Below are positions 34,201-47,100 of a stretch of 64,000 nt of DNA, one piece after another. The number at the start of each line of letters is the position of its first letter. The first letter of the stretch is position 1. The translations under genes were made by a program, and so were the position numbers. A model generated the notes under the pieces. The model did not search any database and was not told where the DNA came from. It saw only the letters and a list, made by a program, of their open reading frames with translations. The stretch comes from Hyperoplus lanceolatus (taxonomy: Eukaryota; Chordata; Actinopteri; Uranoscopiformes; Ammodytidae). Location of the stretch: the NCBI GenBank assembly GCA_026929865.2, contig CM049400.1:23297501-23361500 (forward strand), written 5' to 3'.

Positions 34201-34489
34201 CCTGAGTCACACATTGCATGTCCATTCTATTGGCAGTTGAAGGTTGTCAGCGAAAAACAATGTTGTTGTATTCTTTGAAAAAAAATACACATGTTGAAAA
34301 GAAAGATGTTTCTTTGTTCCTTATTTTGCAAATGGTATGATATATTTTGCAGATAAAAGACTAGGATGGAAAGAAATCAGTGCACAGAAATATGTGAAAT
34401 TATGCAGATCCTTTATAATTTAATAGTCTCAGACTTACTTGATCAGGTTGGGTATATTTAACATGACAATACTGTGTAATTTAAATAGA

Positions 34490-34730
34490 AAAATCATGTT
34501 TCCTAAACAGGAAATAATTGAATATACAGAACATGTAAAATATATAAACAATTTATATTAAAATCATGTTGGTTTAACATGGGGTAATTAAGTATTATTA
34601 ACATGAAAAAGTCATGTTTGCATAACCAAAAATAATTATGTATATTTATTGTAATAAAATCATGTTCAGTGAACATGATTTTATTGCGTGCAACCGATGT
34701 ACATATTATTTTCATGTAAATCCAACATAC
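34490..34730. repeat. Subterminal repeats of the CACTA-like element, with a perfect palindrome
   Basis: The motif ATCATGTT/AACATGAT recurs at about 34493, 34563, 34612, 34660 and 34673, in both orientations. 34653-34685 is a perfect palindrome: 16-bp arms AATAAAATCATGTTCA and its complement around one G. Such arrays next to the ends are typical transposase-binding regions in CACTA elements. Confidence 0.65.
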
Positions 34731-34860
34731 TTTTTTTTTCAGTGTGTGTCTTTTGCTTAATTTTGTGTGTGACTAATAGAGGAATTTAAATAACTCTGGC
34801 TCATTTATTTAAAGGTGAATTAGTGATTACTCTCCATGCAACAGATAGTCAATAGTGTTA

Positions 34861-34882
34861 GGGGGGCGGGGGGGGGGGGGGG
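34861..34882 (+). repeat. G-rich tract
   Basis: Six G, one C, then 15 G: able to form a G-quadruplex. It lies about 120 bp outside the right end of the CACTA-like element. Confidence 0.9.
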
Positions 34883-37800
34883 CAGTGACAAGACAGGTCT
34901 GATAAAACAGGTTTTAATTACCAAAGTGTGGCCTTTGTGCAGACACATCTACATCCCTTCCTTCAGGCTTTGTCCGGCCTTTGATTTCTGATAATATGCT
35001 TTGCTGACGGGGCACACTTACCTCTGCTGCAGTCCTGCTCCCTCTGAAACGAAGGGTTGACAAACTGCCATATTGATTTCTTCACCCCTCAGCATCTCCT
35101 AATAGCATTTATCAGCGACCTCAATTTTCTGGCCTTGGCCTCTTCATTTTTAGCAACAAAGAAACCGGATGAATAATTTCTTGCAGTGCATGTAAATCAA
35201 TGCACCTTTCGACCTTCGCCGCACTTAAAGGCTACAATATCGGCCTATACATGTTGTTAATTATGTAACGCCTCTTTATGAGTGTCTTGCTTTGTAAAAC
35301 TTGCTCGTCCTGTACGGAAGGTCATTCAACCAGGTAACTGAATTTAATATAAAAGAATATCCTAAATGATTTAATGTTCCTTCCTTGTGGTCTTCAGACT
35401 GCATTCTTTTCTAGACCTGAACCAACACCTCCACCATCACCTTTTTAATTCCAAAAAAAGGAAAGAAAAACGGCCTTGCTTTGCTGAAGCAAGATCACTG
35501 AATACTGAATGAGATATATATTTAAGGTTCTGTCATGTCTAGTAATTTGCACAACACCCCAACTGCATTCCAAAGAAGACTGTCTTAAATAGGTTTTTAT
35601 AAGAAGCGTTATAACTTTCTTCATGTATAACATATCTAAACCTGACGCAGAACCCATGCAAACTCCTCTTAAACGGCGTGGTGACACTGCACTATGTTAA
35701 TCATACTAATTGCGTCAAACGAGGAACATTTAGACACATTTATGGAAATCTGATCCACTGTATCAGGCTGCACTTAAATCCCCCCTCTTTTCATTTCGAG
35801 ACCTTTCATCAGGACTGAAAGTGTGCATGGGGAATGCTCAGGCAACCATGTCTTAATTACTCATTGACCCTTTGACCCGTGAGCTGCATTGATACCGCCC
35901 GTACAGCCAGACCCTGTCGCATCGGGGTTGCGACCGACTGCAGCTTTGTGTGTGTGGCTATTAACGGGATGATGTGAGCCAGTGAAATCCAAACTGAGGA
36001 GTATTCACTTTCAGGGCTTCACCTTTGAGTCACTCTAAACTGCAGGGGAGGGCACCCCTACAGCTCGGCCAGAGGCTTAGCGTTACACTTGGAATCTTTA
36101 TACACCACCAGTGCAGGTCTAGGGTATCTGGGCTGCAAATGAGCTGCTGTAAATGAACAAAATATATCAGCGTTTGGTGCCAGATTGATGCCTTTTAATA
36201 GCCGCGGTAGCCTTGCCCTTTATATAGATGTCGCTAAATTAACCCAAACACACATCTAATGTGGTAATGAATAAATGCCTGTTTGGCAAGTTTAATTGCA
36301 TGCTGAAGCTGGTAATAACTTTTGTCAAGGTGAAATCTTTAAATACTTGTGCTGTTTAGAATTTAGGTAAGTAAAGCAAAACAATTGCTGAAATTGAGTG
36401 TAGTCTTGCAGTAAATTGTTAATGTTCAACAGTGAAATTGCTAATCAACTTGCAGAGACTTGTAGTTATCTTCTAATTAGCTAATAAGTTCTCAGATTCT
36501 TGGGTGCAAAAACAAATGAAAAAATGTGTGCAAAACCACGTTCATCTCCTTGAAATAGTTGATGCAGCCAGTTCTTAAATCAATTATTTAGCAGGAAAGT
36601 AAATCACACCATTTTTTTTCTCTCTGTCATATAGATATATGGCTTGGCAGAAACAATTATTGTGTGAACGACCCCTGCAGCTATACTGGAGAGGTTATCA
36701 TTATTATGCCTCTGGATCGGCCACCAGCACAGTCTCTGTGCTTGCTCCTTGAGCAGCAGGGGTACCACAGCCATCACTCTGATCACTTTAAGGATCGCAC
36801 TGGAATTACATCCTAATGCAGAGGTGTCACCCAAACATTGACACCATGTTCCCAGTGATATGGTGCTCTTTAAATTATAATTTGACGGCTGAAACATGCA
36901 GCTCATTCTTATTTTGTCAACTGGAAATATCTCCAGTCGCAGACATAAACGCTCTGGTCGGCCTTGAAAGAGGACCTCTTACACTTAAGCAGAGTAAGAG
37001 TTTGCTGCTTCAAAGAATGCAAGTTTTTGTTACTGTTAAAAAATATTTTCAGTTTTTAATCATTGTTGACCTCTTGTCATTGACATTTGAAGTGCTACTT
37101 TTTCTTTTGGAGGGGAGATGGCAAACTGAAGCCATTAAAAATCTATTATGGTGCATTTCTTCACCCAAGGGATGACAAGGAGAACCATCATTATTTTCTT
37201 TACATCCTCCCCCCTTTTCTTCTTTAGTGTGTGTGCGTGTGTGTGTGTGCGTGTGTGTGTGTGTGTGTAAGGAAGGGGGAGTTTTGAAACACTATGCCTG
37301 CTGTGCCAATCAGTGTTCCCAAAGCTACTGACAGTGGGTGGCTGAAATGTCTGTCAGTCATCTATTCTAGCTTTTCGTGGTAAAAAAACACTCCCAGCTG
37401 ACATTATAGGACTAAGTTGCGGTAAATATAACAATCAGACAATTTGATCAAGGCTCCTCTCTTTCTACTTCACATTTTACACATGATAACCACTGCTAAT
37501 TTTGTATTCTTAGAAGGGATCTACATTTATGTTGTTTAATATACTGTCGTCATTGCTTTTACTGTGTTTAGTTGATGCCCTTGAGCTTGTTTATGCCCAC
37601 ATTCTTTTTTCCTCCTTTTAGTACAAGTTGATTATTGTTTTGTTTTTACTTTCTTCTCAACAATGTGCCATCTCTATCCCCTTCATTCATACTTAATGCT
37701 TACTCTGTTGACATTAGGAGAGTAATGGATTTTAATAGCTTTTTTTGCGACTTATCGGGAGAGTTAAATGAACTATCCATTTTTATTATATATTATGCAG

Positions 37801-38800
37801 TATTTAAAGTTTCAGCTCATTAAAAAACAGACGCCTTTCCACACCCCCCAGGCTGTCTTTTACCCCCCACCAGCATGCAGTCAGGCTCCTCTAGCCACAG
37901 GCTCTGCTTGATCTGTTTTTCCTAAGTCAAAATTGAAATATTCAGAAATATTTATTTATTTGCTTATGCCTTTTTAGAACAGCCCTAATGTCTTTGTAGC
38001 TTAAACAAGCTGCATCAGTGGATTTGAAAAAGGGCATAACGCAAGGCTTTGTTTGATTGATATAATTTGTCACATTGCATGTATATGTTTTAAAGTTCAG
38101 ATCAAGGGACAATATCTTAAATAAAAAATACTGCATGTACCTTTTATTTTTCCCATCAGAACAGGCCCCTGGTGTTATTTGATAGCCCTGCTTCTTACTT
38201 GTACAATAAGCAGCAACCTACACAGCAACTCTGGATGCTGGGCTTGGGATTTACATTAAATACTCTGATACTGATGCTGCATACAAACATAGAAATGGCA
38301 CAGAAATGGAATAAATCAATTTTGTCCTCAGAAATGCTTCACATACTTTTCGATGCAGCGTGATCTCCAATCTTTCTGCAAATGAGCTGCAGTCCCTTGT
38401 AATGGTTTCTGCTCCTCGTGGGAGGCAGGAGTCTCAGAAAAGCTGCTGATTGAGGGAGAAATGTAATACAGGTGTAAAGCAGACTTGATGGGGGTCTTAC
38501 ACGAGGGTTATGCATTTTAACAGTGATATACATACTGTTACATATTTATCAAATAATGTGAACATTTGCTGGGTGGACTCTTTCTGGCCTGCAGAGACTT
38601 GTATGTGTCTGCTGGAGTGTTGTTAATTCTGGCCGGGCGGGTGGCTATTATGTTGAATTAATAGGAATTAAGGGTTTAAATTGGTTAAGTAAGCACTTCA
38701 TTAATCGTGAGTGGATTGTTGTGTGTGAGAGGTTTATAGGTGGTGTGGAGCACAAGTACTTAAGAGAGGGAGGGAGTTCTGAATTAAAAAGCTGATTGGT
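34883..38800. other. Gene-free region with candidate conserved non-coding blocks
   Basis: No exon was recognised. The stretches 35090-35280, 35800-35900, 36100-36330 and 38560-38720 are rich in TAATTA, TTGCATG and ATTAAT words with few simple repeats, the look of vertebrate developmental enhancers. A (TG)n-rich tract lies at 37229-37268. This is judged by eye, without alignment. Confidence 0.35.
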
Positions 38801-41800
38801 GCTCGGTAGATAAGAAATCCCAAATAAACGGTATAATGTATAGAGCTAAAACGATATGTCGATAGACAGAAAAAGAATATGCAACTAAAAAGAGTCAGAA
38901 GAAATTGCAAAATAATATTCAGTCATGCCCTGTAAATGTAGTAGCTAATTCGCATTTAGGCATCTGTTTTATCATAACTTTGATTTGCATTTCATTCATT
39001 TAAGCCAATGTCAAAATAAAAACTCCTTTTGTAAAGGTCCTTCATACACAGTGTAACATGCTGATGGTGCATTGTGCTGTACTTACCGAGGCTGCAGTTG
39101 TGTATGCCTATCTGAGGGTCATTTATATACATATACTTTTTCTCTCCTTTACTGCAAGACTAAAATGTATAGGGATATCATTTAATTAAAGGCTCCCGAA
39201 TGCTGACACATTTTTAAACAACGTGTGAATCTACAGTAATGTAATAATGGCCCTCAGTGTGGACAACATGGCACGAGGTGCTGTAAGTGAAGTTATGGTG
39301 CGGGTCAGTTGGAAGCGTCTTCTTTTACTTGATATGGCTCCCCCAGCAGAGGTGGACTAATTGAGGTGTGTTTTTATCTGGGCCTGCTAATGATGATGAG
39401 GGTGCAGGAGAAGTAGACTGTCCCCTTAGGCTGAGGAATAGCATGACTTGGCCAACCTTCTGTACTTATTGTCCAACAAAGGGGGAATTCACTTAATGCA
39501 GTGCTTCAGAAAAGTGGATAATTGTGGCTGCAATCAATAAAGTAACAGAGCGGAAAATGAACGGCGTGTGCGGTGTAGCTGGTGTTGTAGATGTTTGAGG
39601 GAAATCGAAAGGAAAGGTTTTTTAGTTTTTTTAGTTTGTTTCAGCCAAGTCATCAAAAGAGAGGTCGATTCCAGTTTGTGCACACAATGTACATATGCAA
39701 CCGGGGCAAAGCGGTACTTATTTACTTTGTGTATGTGTGGCTGGGACCATAAGCGTGTGTTTGTGTATGTGTGATGGAGGGGGTAGGTTTGGTTGGATGA
39801 GCCACATTGTTCCTGTGCGGCCTACTGACATCGCTGGAGGGCAGAGAGGGATGGAACCTGAGTGGGGTGACATTGATAAATAGCCCTTTTAATAACAGCT
39901 GCCCCACTTGGCCAGCTAGTCCCAGTCAGTGTCCTCTGTGTATTTATGCCTATGTTTATTTATGCATCCATAGCATGCAAGAAATCAGCACCGCAGGGGT
40001 ACAATCATTCTTTTTTTTGTGATGGGGGGATTGCACCGGTTAAACTTTGGGAAGAGGTAAAGCTAACTCATCTTAAACCGAGCGGATATTAATTTAACCC
40101 TTCCGGTTGATCTGTTGCCATGTCTATTATGTAAAGTACATTGATGCATATGGTGAAGGGAGTCTCACTAGAATACTTGAAGCCAAAACAAAAGTCCTGA
40201 AAGTACTAAGAAAGAAAGTGTTACGCTTCAGTGTGCATGTCGCAACCTTGGGATCTCACCAGAGCAGTAGGAATGGCATTGACCCAAGTAGAGCTGAAGA
40301 CAGAAATGTAATTTCTGTATGCAACAAATCCTGCATTTAATATTTTCCCATTTCTAAGGATAATTTTGTTCTTAATACCCCGTACATTTTCTCAAGAATT
40401 TGCATATGCTATGACTTTGTAATCTAATGGGTTTTCTGATGTGCTGAACAGCCTTCAATCTGCATGGCTTTAACATCTTTGGTTCATTCTTGCTGTGAGA
40501 CTGAAGTCAAAAACCTTTTGTCTGCTGAAATATGACCTCAGGCCCAGGTCTGTGAATAGGGAGAGGGGAGGCTGTAGATCAGAAGTGTCATAGCTTCTTC
40601 CCGGAGGGCGACGCCAGCGCTGTTTCCACTCAAACCACTTCCCTCCCTTTAATTGGTTCAATTAGTTAAGTATCCATATACATTATCGGGCATGCATTTT
40701 TCATGACTTCTTAACGCTCCGTTTGAACAGAACAACTTCCGGCTATGATTTGCCATTTGGATGAATGTCAAGGAGACTAAATGATGGCGCTAATTGAGTA
40801 ATTAAAAGCAGATGTTGAAGTAGGAGCCAACAGCATACACTTTAAACACTTTGCCCTCCAGAAAACTTACAATGTTTTTGACACCCCTGTTATGTATGGT
40901 TATCCCAGAGGTGCCTCTGTAATAGTTACAGTTTCACCCTTGTGATTATTCAGTTGAAGTCTTTGCTATTGAACCAAAATGATGTTTTTATGCTATTTTG
41001 ACCATGGGAAATGGTCTGGAAAAGAAAAGCCCATCATGTAGCCTAATGGCCAGACTCGGTGGTGCACAGATTCAACACAAGCTCTAAACTGGCAAAGCAC
41101 GATATCGCCACACTCGCCCTATCACTCTTACCTCCTGCTGGCTTCTGCCGGGACACTAGTGGCCTGAACAAGACTCTTTTGAAGGAGATGATGTTATGTT
41201 GAAGGTAATTAACATTGGAAATGTGCCAGTAATGGGAATGAGTCTGGCATCAAATCACAAAGGAGCAGAGTGTATTTTCATGGTTTTGACAGCTGTGTTG
41301 ATTGGAGCATTGCTGGAAGGCTTTACAAAGTGCAGATCAATAAGTAACAATTTTCCTATTAAAGAAAAATTACTTGGACATTGCTCTAAGATAGCTTGTG
41401 GCTCTTTTGCTTTTCAGCAGCGATGGAGGAAACGTTTCTTGTTGAAGGACAGCCTGTGCAATTCCGTCTTTCCTGAGATGTTATTTGCTTCCCTGTCATT
41501 CTGGTATTTGTCAAAAAATAGTTTTTTGTTGTATTTTATGTTTTGTTTTTGAGATGGAGCTGATATTAAGATTGTTGACCACCAGCAGTATAATTCTAAT
41601 GGGAGAAAGAAACTGTAACTTGGATCTCATGGTATTTATCAAAATTAAGTGTTTCTAAAGGTGTTTTAAATACCAAGCAATAATATTGGAACAGGTCGAA
41701 GATCAGCACAGTTCATGGTATACTGTAGGTATGTAGAGCCTGTATTGAATTCCCTTCTCCTACCTTTAGTAAGACCCATTGTAAAGATTCTGACGTAGTG

Positions 41801-42480
41801 TGGTTTAATGTGACAAATATTGTATATGGTTGTCATTTTTATTAGACATTTTTTTATATGCTCCAAAATCAAAACCACACATCTTCAGTCTATGTGGCAG
41901 GCTGCAGCTCGTGGCTGTATGAGAGAGAATGTTATTTTCACATTGAAATGTGCTGGACATCTCATATGATATGAACTATTTCCATTCTACTGTTCACATA
42001 AGTGATGGACAGAAGCTGAGTGGAATATTTGTGTATCTAATGAGCCACCTTGCAGGTTCTCTATATGAGTGACTGAAGCAAAGTGTTTCATTATTACATT
42101 GGTGTATTGATTGCAGCTGAAACAATTGATTAATTGATAAGTTGATAACAAGGAAAGTTTAAATGAGGATTTTGATGAACTGATCACTAAAATAATTGTT
42201 TGTTACAATCCTTAATAATTAATTCAATGCTCATTTTGTGCCAAAATAATGCCTAATAAACACATTTTCCCCAGAAACCTGGTAATTTTGAGTATCATCA
42301 GGAAACTCTGAAACTGGACAATCCATCAGAGTGTGTAAGCAGTTTAACCTTTGCCATTATTTTCACCTGTAAAGAGTATATCATGCAGGTAAGAATTGCT
42401 TATTTAAATACACAATGTAGGCAGGATTTTCAAAAGCAGTGGAGAGAGTTTATGTCAAATCCTGTTTTAATACATCTCTA
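38800..42480. other. Gene-free region; repeat traces and candidate enhancers
   Basis: 38840-38960 and 42110-42200 contain traces of the GCTGAAAC(A/G)ATTGATTAAT type of hAT-like repeat. 40640-40850 is a strong-looking non-coding block (TTAATTGGTTCAATTAG, GATGGCGCTAATTGAGTAAT). No protein-coding exon is recognised. Confidence 0.35.
40640..40850. promoter_or_regulatory. Candidate conserved enhancer
   Basis: High density of homeodomain-type ATTA/TAAT cores with mixed composition between them and no simple repeats. Assigned only by resemblance to known developmental enhancers; alignment with other vertebrates is needed to test it. Confidence 0.25.
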
Positions 42481-42982
42481 GACCACTAGTGTGGCTAATG
42501 AACTTAGTAATTAGTCATCACAGGTTGGAAGAGTTTAGCCCGGGTGCAATGAAAGCAGTGGGCTGCTTGGAGCCACAGGAACGGCACAACAGGCAACAAT
42601 CAACACAGTGTCTGCGTAACAATCAATTAAAGCTGTCAGGCCCTAAACAGTCATCATCATTTGCTGGTGTTTTTAAGAAATGAGTACACCTTGTAAAATG
42701 TAGCAAAGATCACTTTCACCTTAGAGCAAAATGTTTGAAACCAATGAGATTTGTGTAGTATGATTTATCACACCACTCTTACAAAAATAATATTTTTAGC
42801 TGAGGAACTTTTTCATGAGCTCAAACAACAAGCCTGAAGTCACTTTCTCTTAAAATACAATGTACTGTACGTTTGAATATTGTTTGGCTCAATGTTACAG
42901 CTCTGCCGTTTCTGTTATTTATTTTTCACTTCAATGTCAGTTACTACATACATATATAGTACATACATACTAACATACTTAA

Positions 42983-42984
<2 letters not shown>

Positions 42985-43021
<37 letters not shown>

Positions 43022-43033
43022 TACGTACGTACA
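42985..43033 (+). repeat. (TG)n followed by (TACG)n
   Basis: About 17 TG units run directly into nearly four TACG units. Confidence 0.98.
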
Positions 43034-43299
43034 TTTGTGTGAGTATATATATTAGCTATATCTATGTATCTCGCTCTATTGTATAAATGGTCATACATTT
43101 AAATATGAACTGTGGTGTTTTGTTGAACATCTGTTAAACCCCAGTGATATTTAAATACGAGTCAGAGCAGGGTGGTGAGTAACACTGGACTATTCACAGA
43201 TGCTCCTTTTTGCAGAGCTCTAAATCATGTTTCTTAATTCCCAGAGCCACATCTCAATCATACTCCTTGCTAATTTGAGAGTCACCCTCATTTCATTTT

Positions 43300-44110
43300 A
43301 AACGATTCATTTTTGGCAAATTTGTAAATGGCCCCGATGTGTTCTACAATTTAGTCAATTACTGTTTCAGCCAGCAGGACTCCGGGGACCAGGAACACAC
43401 ATCGCCTGGAGGTACCATCTCAATAATTGTTTCAGAAAAGTTGGGAATGGATTTCTAACGCTTTGTTCCACTTATTGAAATGTCAATTGGAGCCAAGACC
43501 CTTTTACTTCTCTTCTCACTCTTTCTCAGTACAGTATGGCTGCCTCGCCTCTCCTTCCCTGTCTGAGTCCTAACAATTACTAAAAGGATAAAACTGAATC
43601 CAAAACTGTATTTACTCTTGTGATGATTGTTCTCACAGATTTGTTTCAGTAGGAACTTAACGGAGTAGAAATGTTTTAGACGGGGTTCTTAATGTTTCTT
43701 TGAAATGAATCCACGACTCACAGGATTCCTGTCATTTTGTAAAATATAATGTAGCAGATGATTTGAACTCTACTGTACACAGGAATTGTAATTAATTGTT
43801 AATTAGCTGGATAGAATTAAGAGATTACAACAATCCAAATTAGGTCTTTAATGGGTACTAATTAAGAGGAGAATCCTTCTTTTGTGGAACCAAACGGTGT
43901 GACCTGCAGACCCCAATTAATGAAGTTATTATAAGCCATTTCCTAGTGTTTGGCAGATCTGTATCTCATTCATTTGAACGCAAAATATGTTACACAACTC
44001 TAAAAAATGTTTCTGTGTTTGTTTTGTCCCTCACCGATCCTCTGATCCAATTAACCTGTGATGAGCCTTTTGGTACAGCGCTGATTAATTAGAGTGGGGG
44101 AAAGGGTGCT
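43300..44110. promoter_or_regulatory. Candidate enhancer cluster
   Basis: 43785-43960 contains GTAATTAATTGTTAATTAGC, GGGTACTAATTAAGAGG and CCCCAATTAATGAAG within complex sequence; 44040-44100 adds CCAATTAACCTGTGATG and GCTGATTAATTAGAG. Dense homeodomain cores suggest regulatory use. No exon. Confidence 0.3.
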
Positions 44111-47100
44111 GCAGAGAAGCCCTCAAGTTAGTATTTAGCCTTTAGATTTTGCATTTGTCCTCCTAGTGTGGACCTCTACTGAATTCTTCATGTGAAGTCG
44201 TCTTCCACACGGAATGATGTAAGTCATGCTTTATTATCATCAATCAGATCATCAGCTTTAAACAAACTTTCTTCCATTGTGTATATAAGAGTCATTCTTA
44301 ATAATAGAGAATGAACGTGTGTGTGTGGGTGTGTGTGTACACTGTGGGTCAGCTGCATGTGTCTGTTCTGATTAACGGATGGGTAATTTTGTACTTCTGT
44401 GTAAGACCTTCTGCTCTGTTCTATAATTAACTTTTGCCTGTGCCCATCAGGTTCCATTCCTTACTTGATGTGTCCACAGTGACTGTTACATGCAACTGAC
44501 TTGCCATTCAGTATGTATTAAGCTGTCAGAGTGGGCTGCTCTCCCAAGCCGCCTGTCTTCGCTGAACAACCCAGCCTATTAACTCCTATTGACTGTGACA
44601 CACATGTCCCTCCAAAATGAGCGGTTCCGTATTGATTTTTCCCGAGAGCTGCTCACTTCCCCCTTTCATGCCGCCAAGGGTGAGATCTTTATCCTGACTG
44701 ATTGTATATGTTCATCGTATCAGAGCTCTGTTGTGCAATTGCCATTTCAGACCCATAAACCCCCCCCCCCCTCCTAAGTATCCTAGCTACTTGTATGCGG
44801 CCATGTCTCAATGAGACAATTACGAGGACTCCCCCGTGTCCCCTGTTACACTGCGGTCAAATGGAGTCGCAGACTTTCCACATAGTCCCGACTCCCCCCC
44901 TACCTCTAGCACACAACATAAGGCATAACACATGACAGCCAGCACCTCTCCCCCCACTAACACACTACCTCCCAATCAATGGACCTGAATAGAAGGGTGC
45001 CATACCCTCTCAGCGACGCTCCTTCTAACTGCTTCAGCCAAAATGAACTCTGACAGCAGGTATCGACGTCATATCAAGCTCCACCGTTGAGAGAATGATT
45101 ATCTGCTGGTGGAATCAGTTATTGACATGCTGTGGAATAGCTTCCCGTCCCTGAGGGATTTATTGATACAGTTTATGGTACATAAATATTTATCTAATAT
45201 GTGTCCAAAATAGATTTGTCTAGTTCAGCTATACAGTGTGTGTGTCTGGTCTGGTCTAAGGTTAGTCTGTGGAGGGCTATCAATGCCTCACTCTCTCTCC
45301 TATGCCACTCAACCATGACTGTGCCTTTCTTTTCTTGTTGGATACTGTTTTTACAGGCAGCATGAAATTGCTTTGGTTGATGAGACTCCGTCTTGAAGTC
45401 AATAGTAGCCTAAAACATGTTGTAATTACATTTTATTGCCTCTCACTCTAGAAAATCAAAATGGCTTTCCGGCGGCCACCATATTGTAAATGCATGTAGA
45501 CGTGCTAAGTGTCAAACCATCAGTGGAGGCGGGCCTCATCTCAACCCTTTAAATTAGTAAAAAGGTAGAATGAAATGTTACCGCAATTAATTAATGTAGG
45601 TTCAGGTTACAGAGATTCAATACTGCAATGCCTTCTGTGGATTTATCTGACTAATTTGGCTTTAGCTTTTGTCATATCTCATCTTTTCACTAAATAATTT
45701 TTTGTCAACTAGAATTCAATAATGGCAGATGCCGAGATTTTTTTAAATTTTGCCATCACATTTCCACATGTCCTCTGCACATTAATGTGGGATCAATAAG
45801 AGAAATAAGCACAGTGTGACTACAGAAATTGAGCACTTTGTTTTTTTACACGTGGTCAGTCATACTGATGAAAGATTTTCTTTTTGTTTCAGAAGTCATG
45901 TAAGTAGTCATGGAATGGTGAGAAATGGCCACGTTTTATTGGTGCCCGTATTATCTTAAGTACATTCTTAAGTGCCATTGCTTTTGTCAACAGCCAAGAG
46001 AGTAATTACTCTTTTCTTATAAAATAACCTTTAAGCAGAGGTGTTTGACGAGATCATGAAAACTTACCTAACACCTTTTTTTCTTACACCCCTCAAAGTG
46101 TCTATAGTGTTGTTAATGGACTCTATATCTCGGTGCTATTTCTTCCTGTCCAACAATGCCTGCATTGGGCCTTGTTTTTGTTATTCAGGTCCTGACAGGT
46201 TTAATCAAAATCAGATGAAACAATTCTAACTCAACACATTTGTCATTAGATTGTCCACTAGCTTCTTCTCCCTGGTATTACGCTTTTATAGTACAGCAAA
46301 TGTTATATTGATCTTCCACTTCTCGTTGCTGCTCAACTTGAGGTGACCTGATGTGCTGCTCACATGTCTAGAGATTAGGAGATGTTCCTTTGCTGTTTCA
46401 ATAATACACCTCGACTTGCCATTTCCTTCGTTGGTTGCATTTCACTTGGTAAAAGTTGACGTAAGTAAAGGGTTGTAGGGTTACTCTATTTTACACAGGG
46501 CAAAGGAAAATTATATAAGTGATAATAAAATGACTTCACAATCCCTGGGTGTTGTAGGAAACAACACATGACATGCGGTGTTATTGTATAATATTGATTT
46601 TTTGCAGACAGGCACATGGCGCACTGACTTTTTCTCCTGGATGATGCATGGCCGCGTCCTTGCGAACATGACAGGCAGTGTCAGGTCAAATACCTTCTCT
46701 CTCCCATCCTCTGCTGTGTCTCCATTACAGTCTGTTGGCTCTTTGGCTGACTTATTGACTAGCTCTCATGCTTGTTACTCAACGGAGGAGTAGTTTGCTG
46801 TGATTGATACCATGACTACCCTAAGACCTCTCTTAGCGCCCCTCCTCTCACTCCTCTCCAAATCCTATCTGCAGGTTTTTAAAGCCATGAGTGGGTTTCA
46901 TTAAGGGTCCCTCCTGTTTATGACACCATAATTAGAGTTGAGGAAAAGGCACGTAACTACCAAGGTTCCACCATACTGAGAAAGTCAATAATGCAGGCCC
47001 AACAACTTCTCACACAATTGAGCCGCGTGAAAAATCTATATGCCCTGTCGCTCCATGTCTTTATGGTGCTGTTTGAGAATGAAGCAACCTGATTTGTTAG

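Larger units (their letters stand above)
25774..34744 (+). mobile_element. CACTA-like (EnSpm-type) DNA transposon of about 9 kb carrying a spliced gene
   Basis: The left end CACTGAAAAAA (25774) and the right end TTTTTTTTTCAGTG (to 34744) are inverted repeats, and similarity continues inward in patches (for example the GTGCATACAA-like and GCACGCAA-like blocks). CACTG/CACTA ends plus subterminal repeats (ATCATGTT/AACATGAT, dense in 34490-34700) are the marks of CACTA elements. The flanking duplication is at most 2 bp (TG), so it is weak support. Inside are a promoter-like first exon, the zinc-finger/SAMD3-like gene, a piggyBac copy and a hAT copy. The element starts about 210 bp after the C15orf61 polyadenylation signal. 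Confidence 0.6.

Noticed and set aside
39220-39300. Possible first exon MALSVDNMARGA before GTAAGT
   Set aside because: Only 12 codons, no promoter features, and no matching downstream exon. Likely chance.
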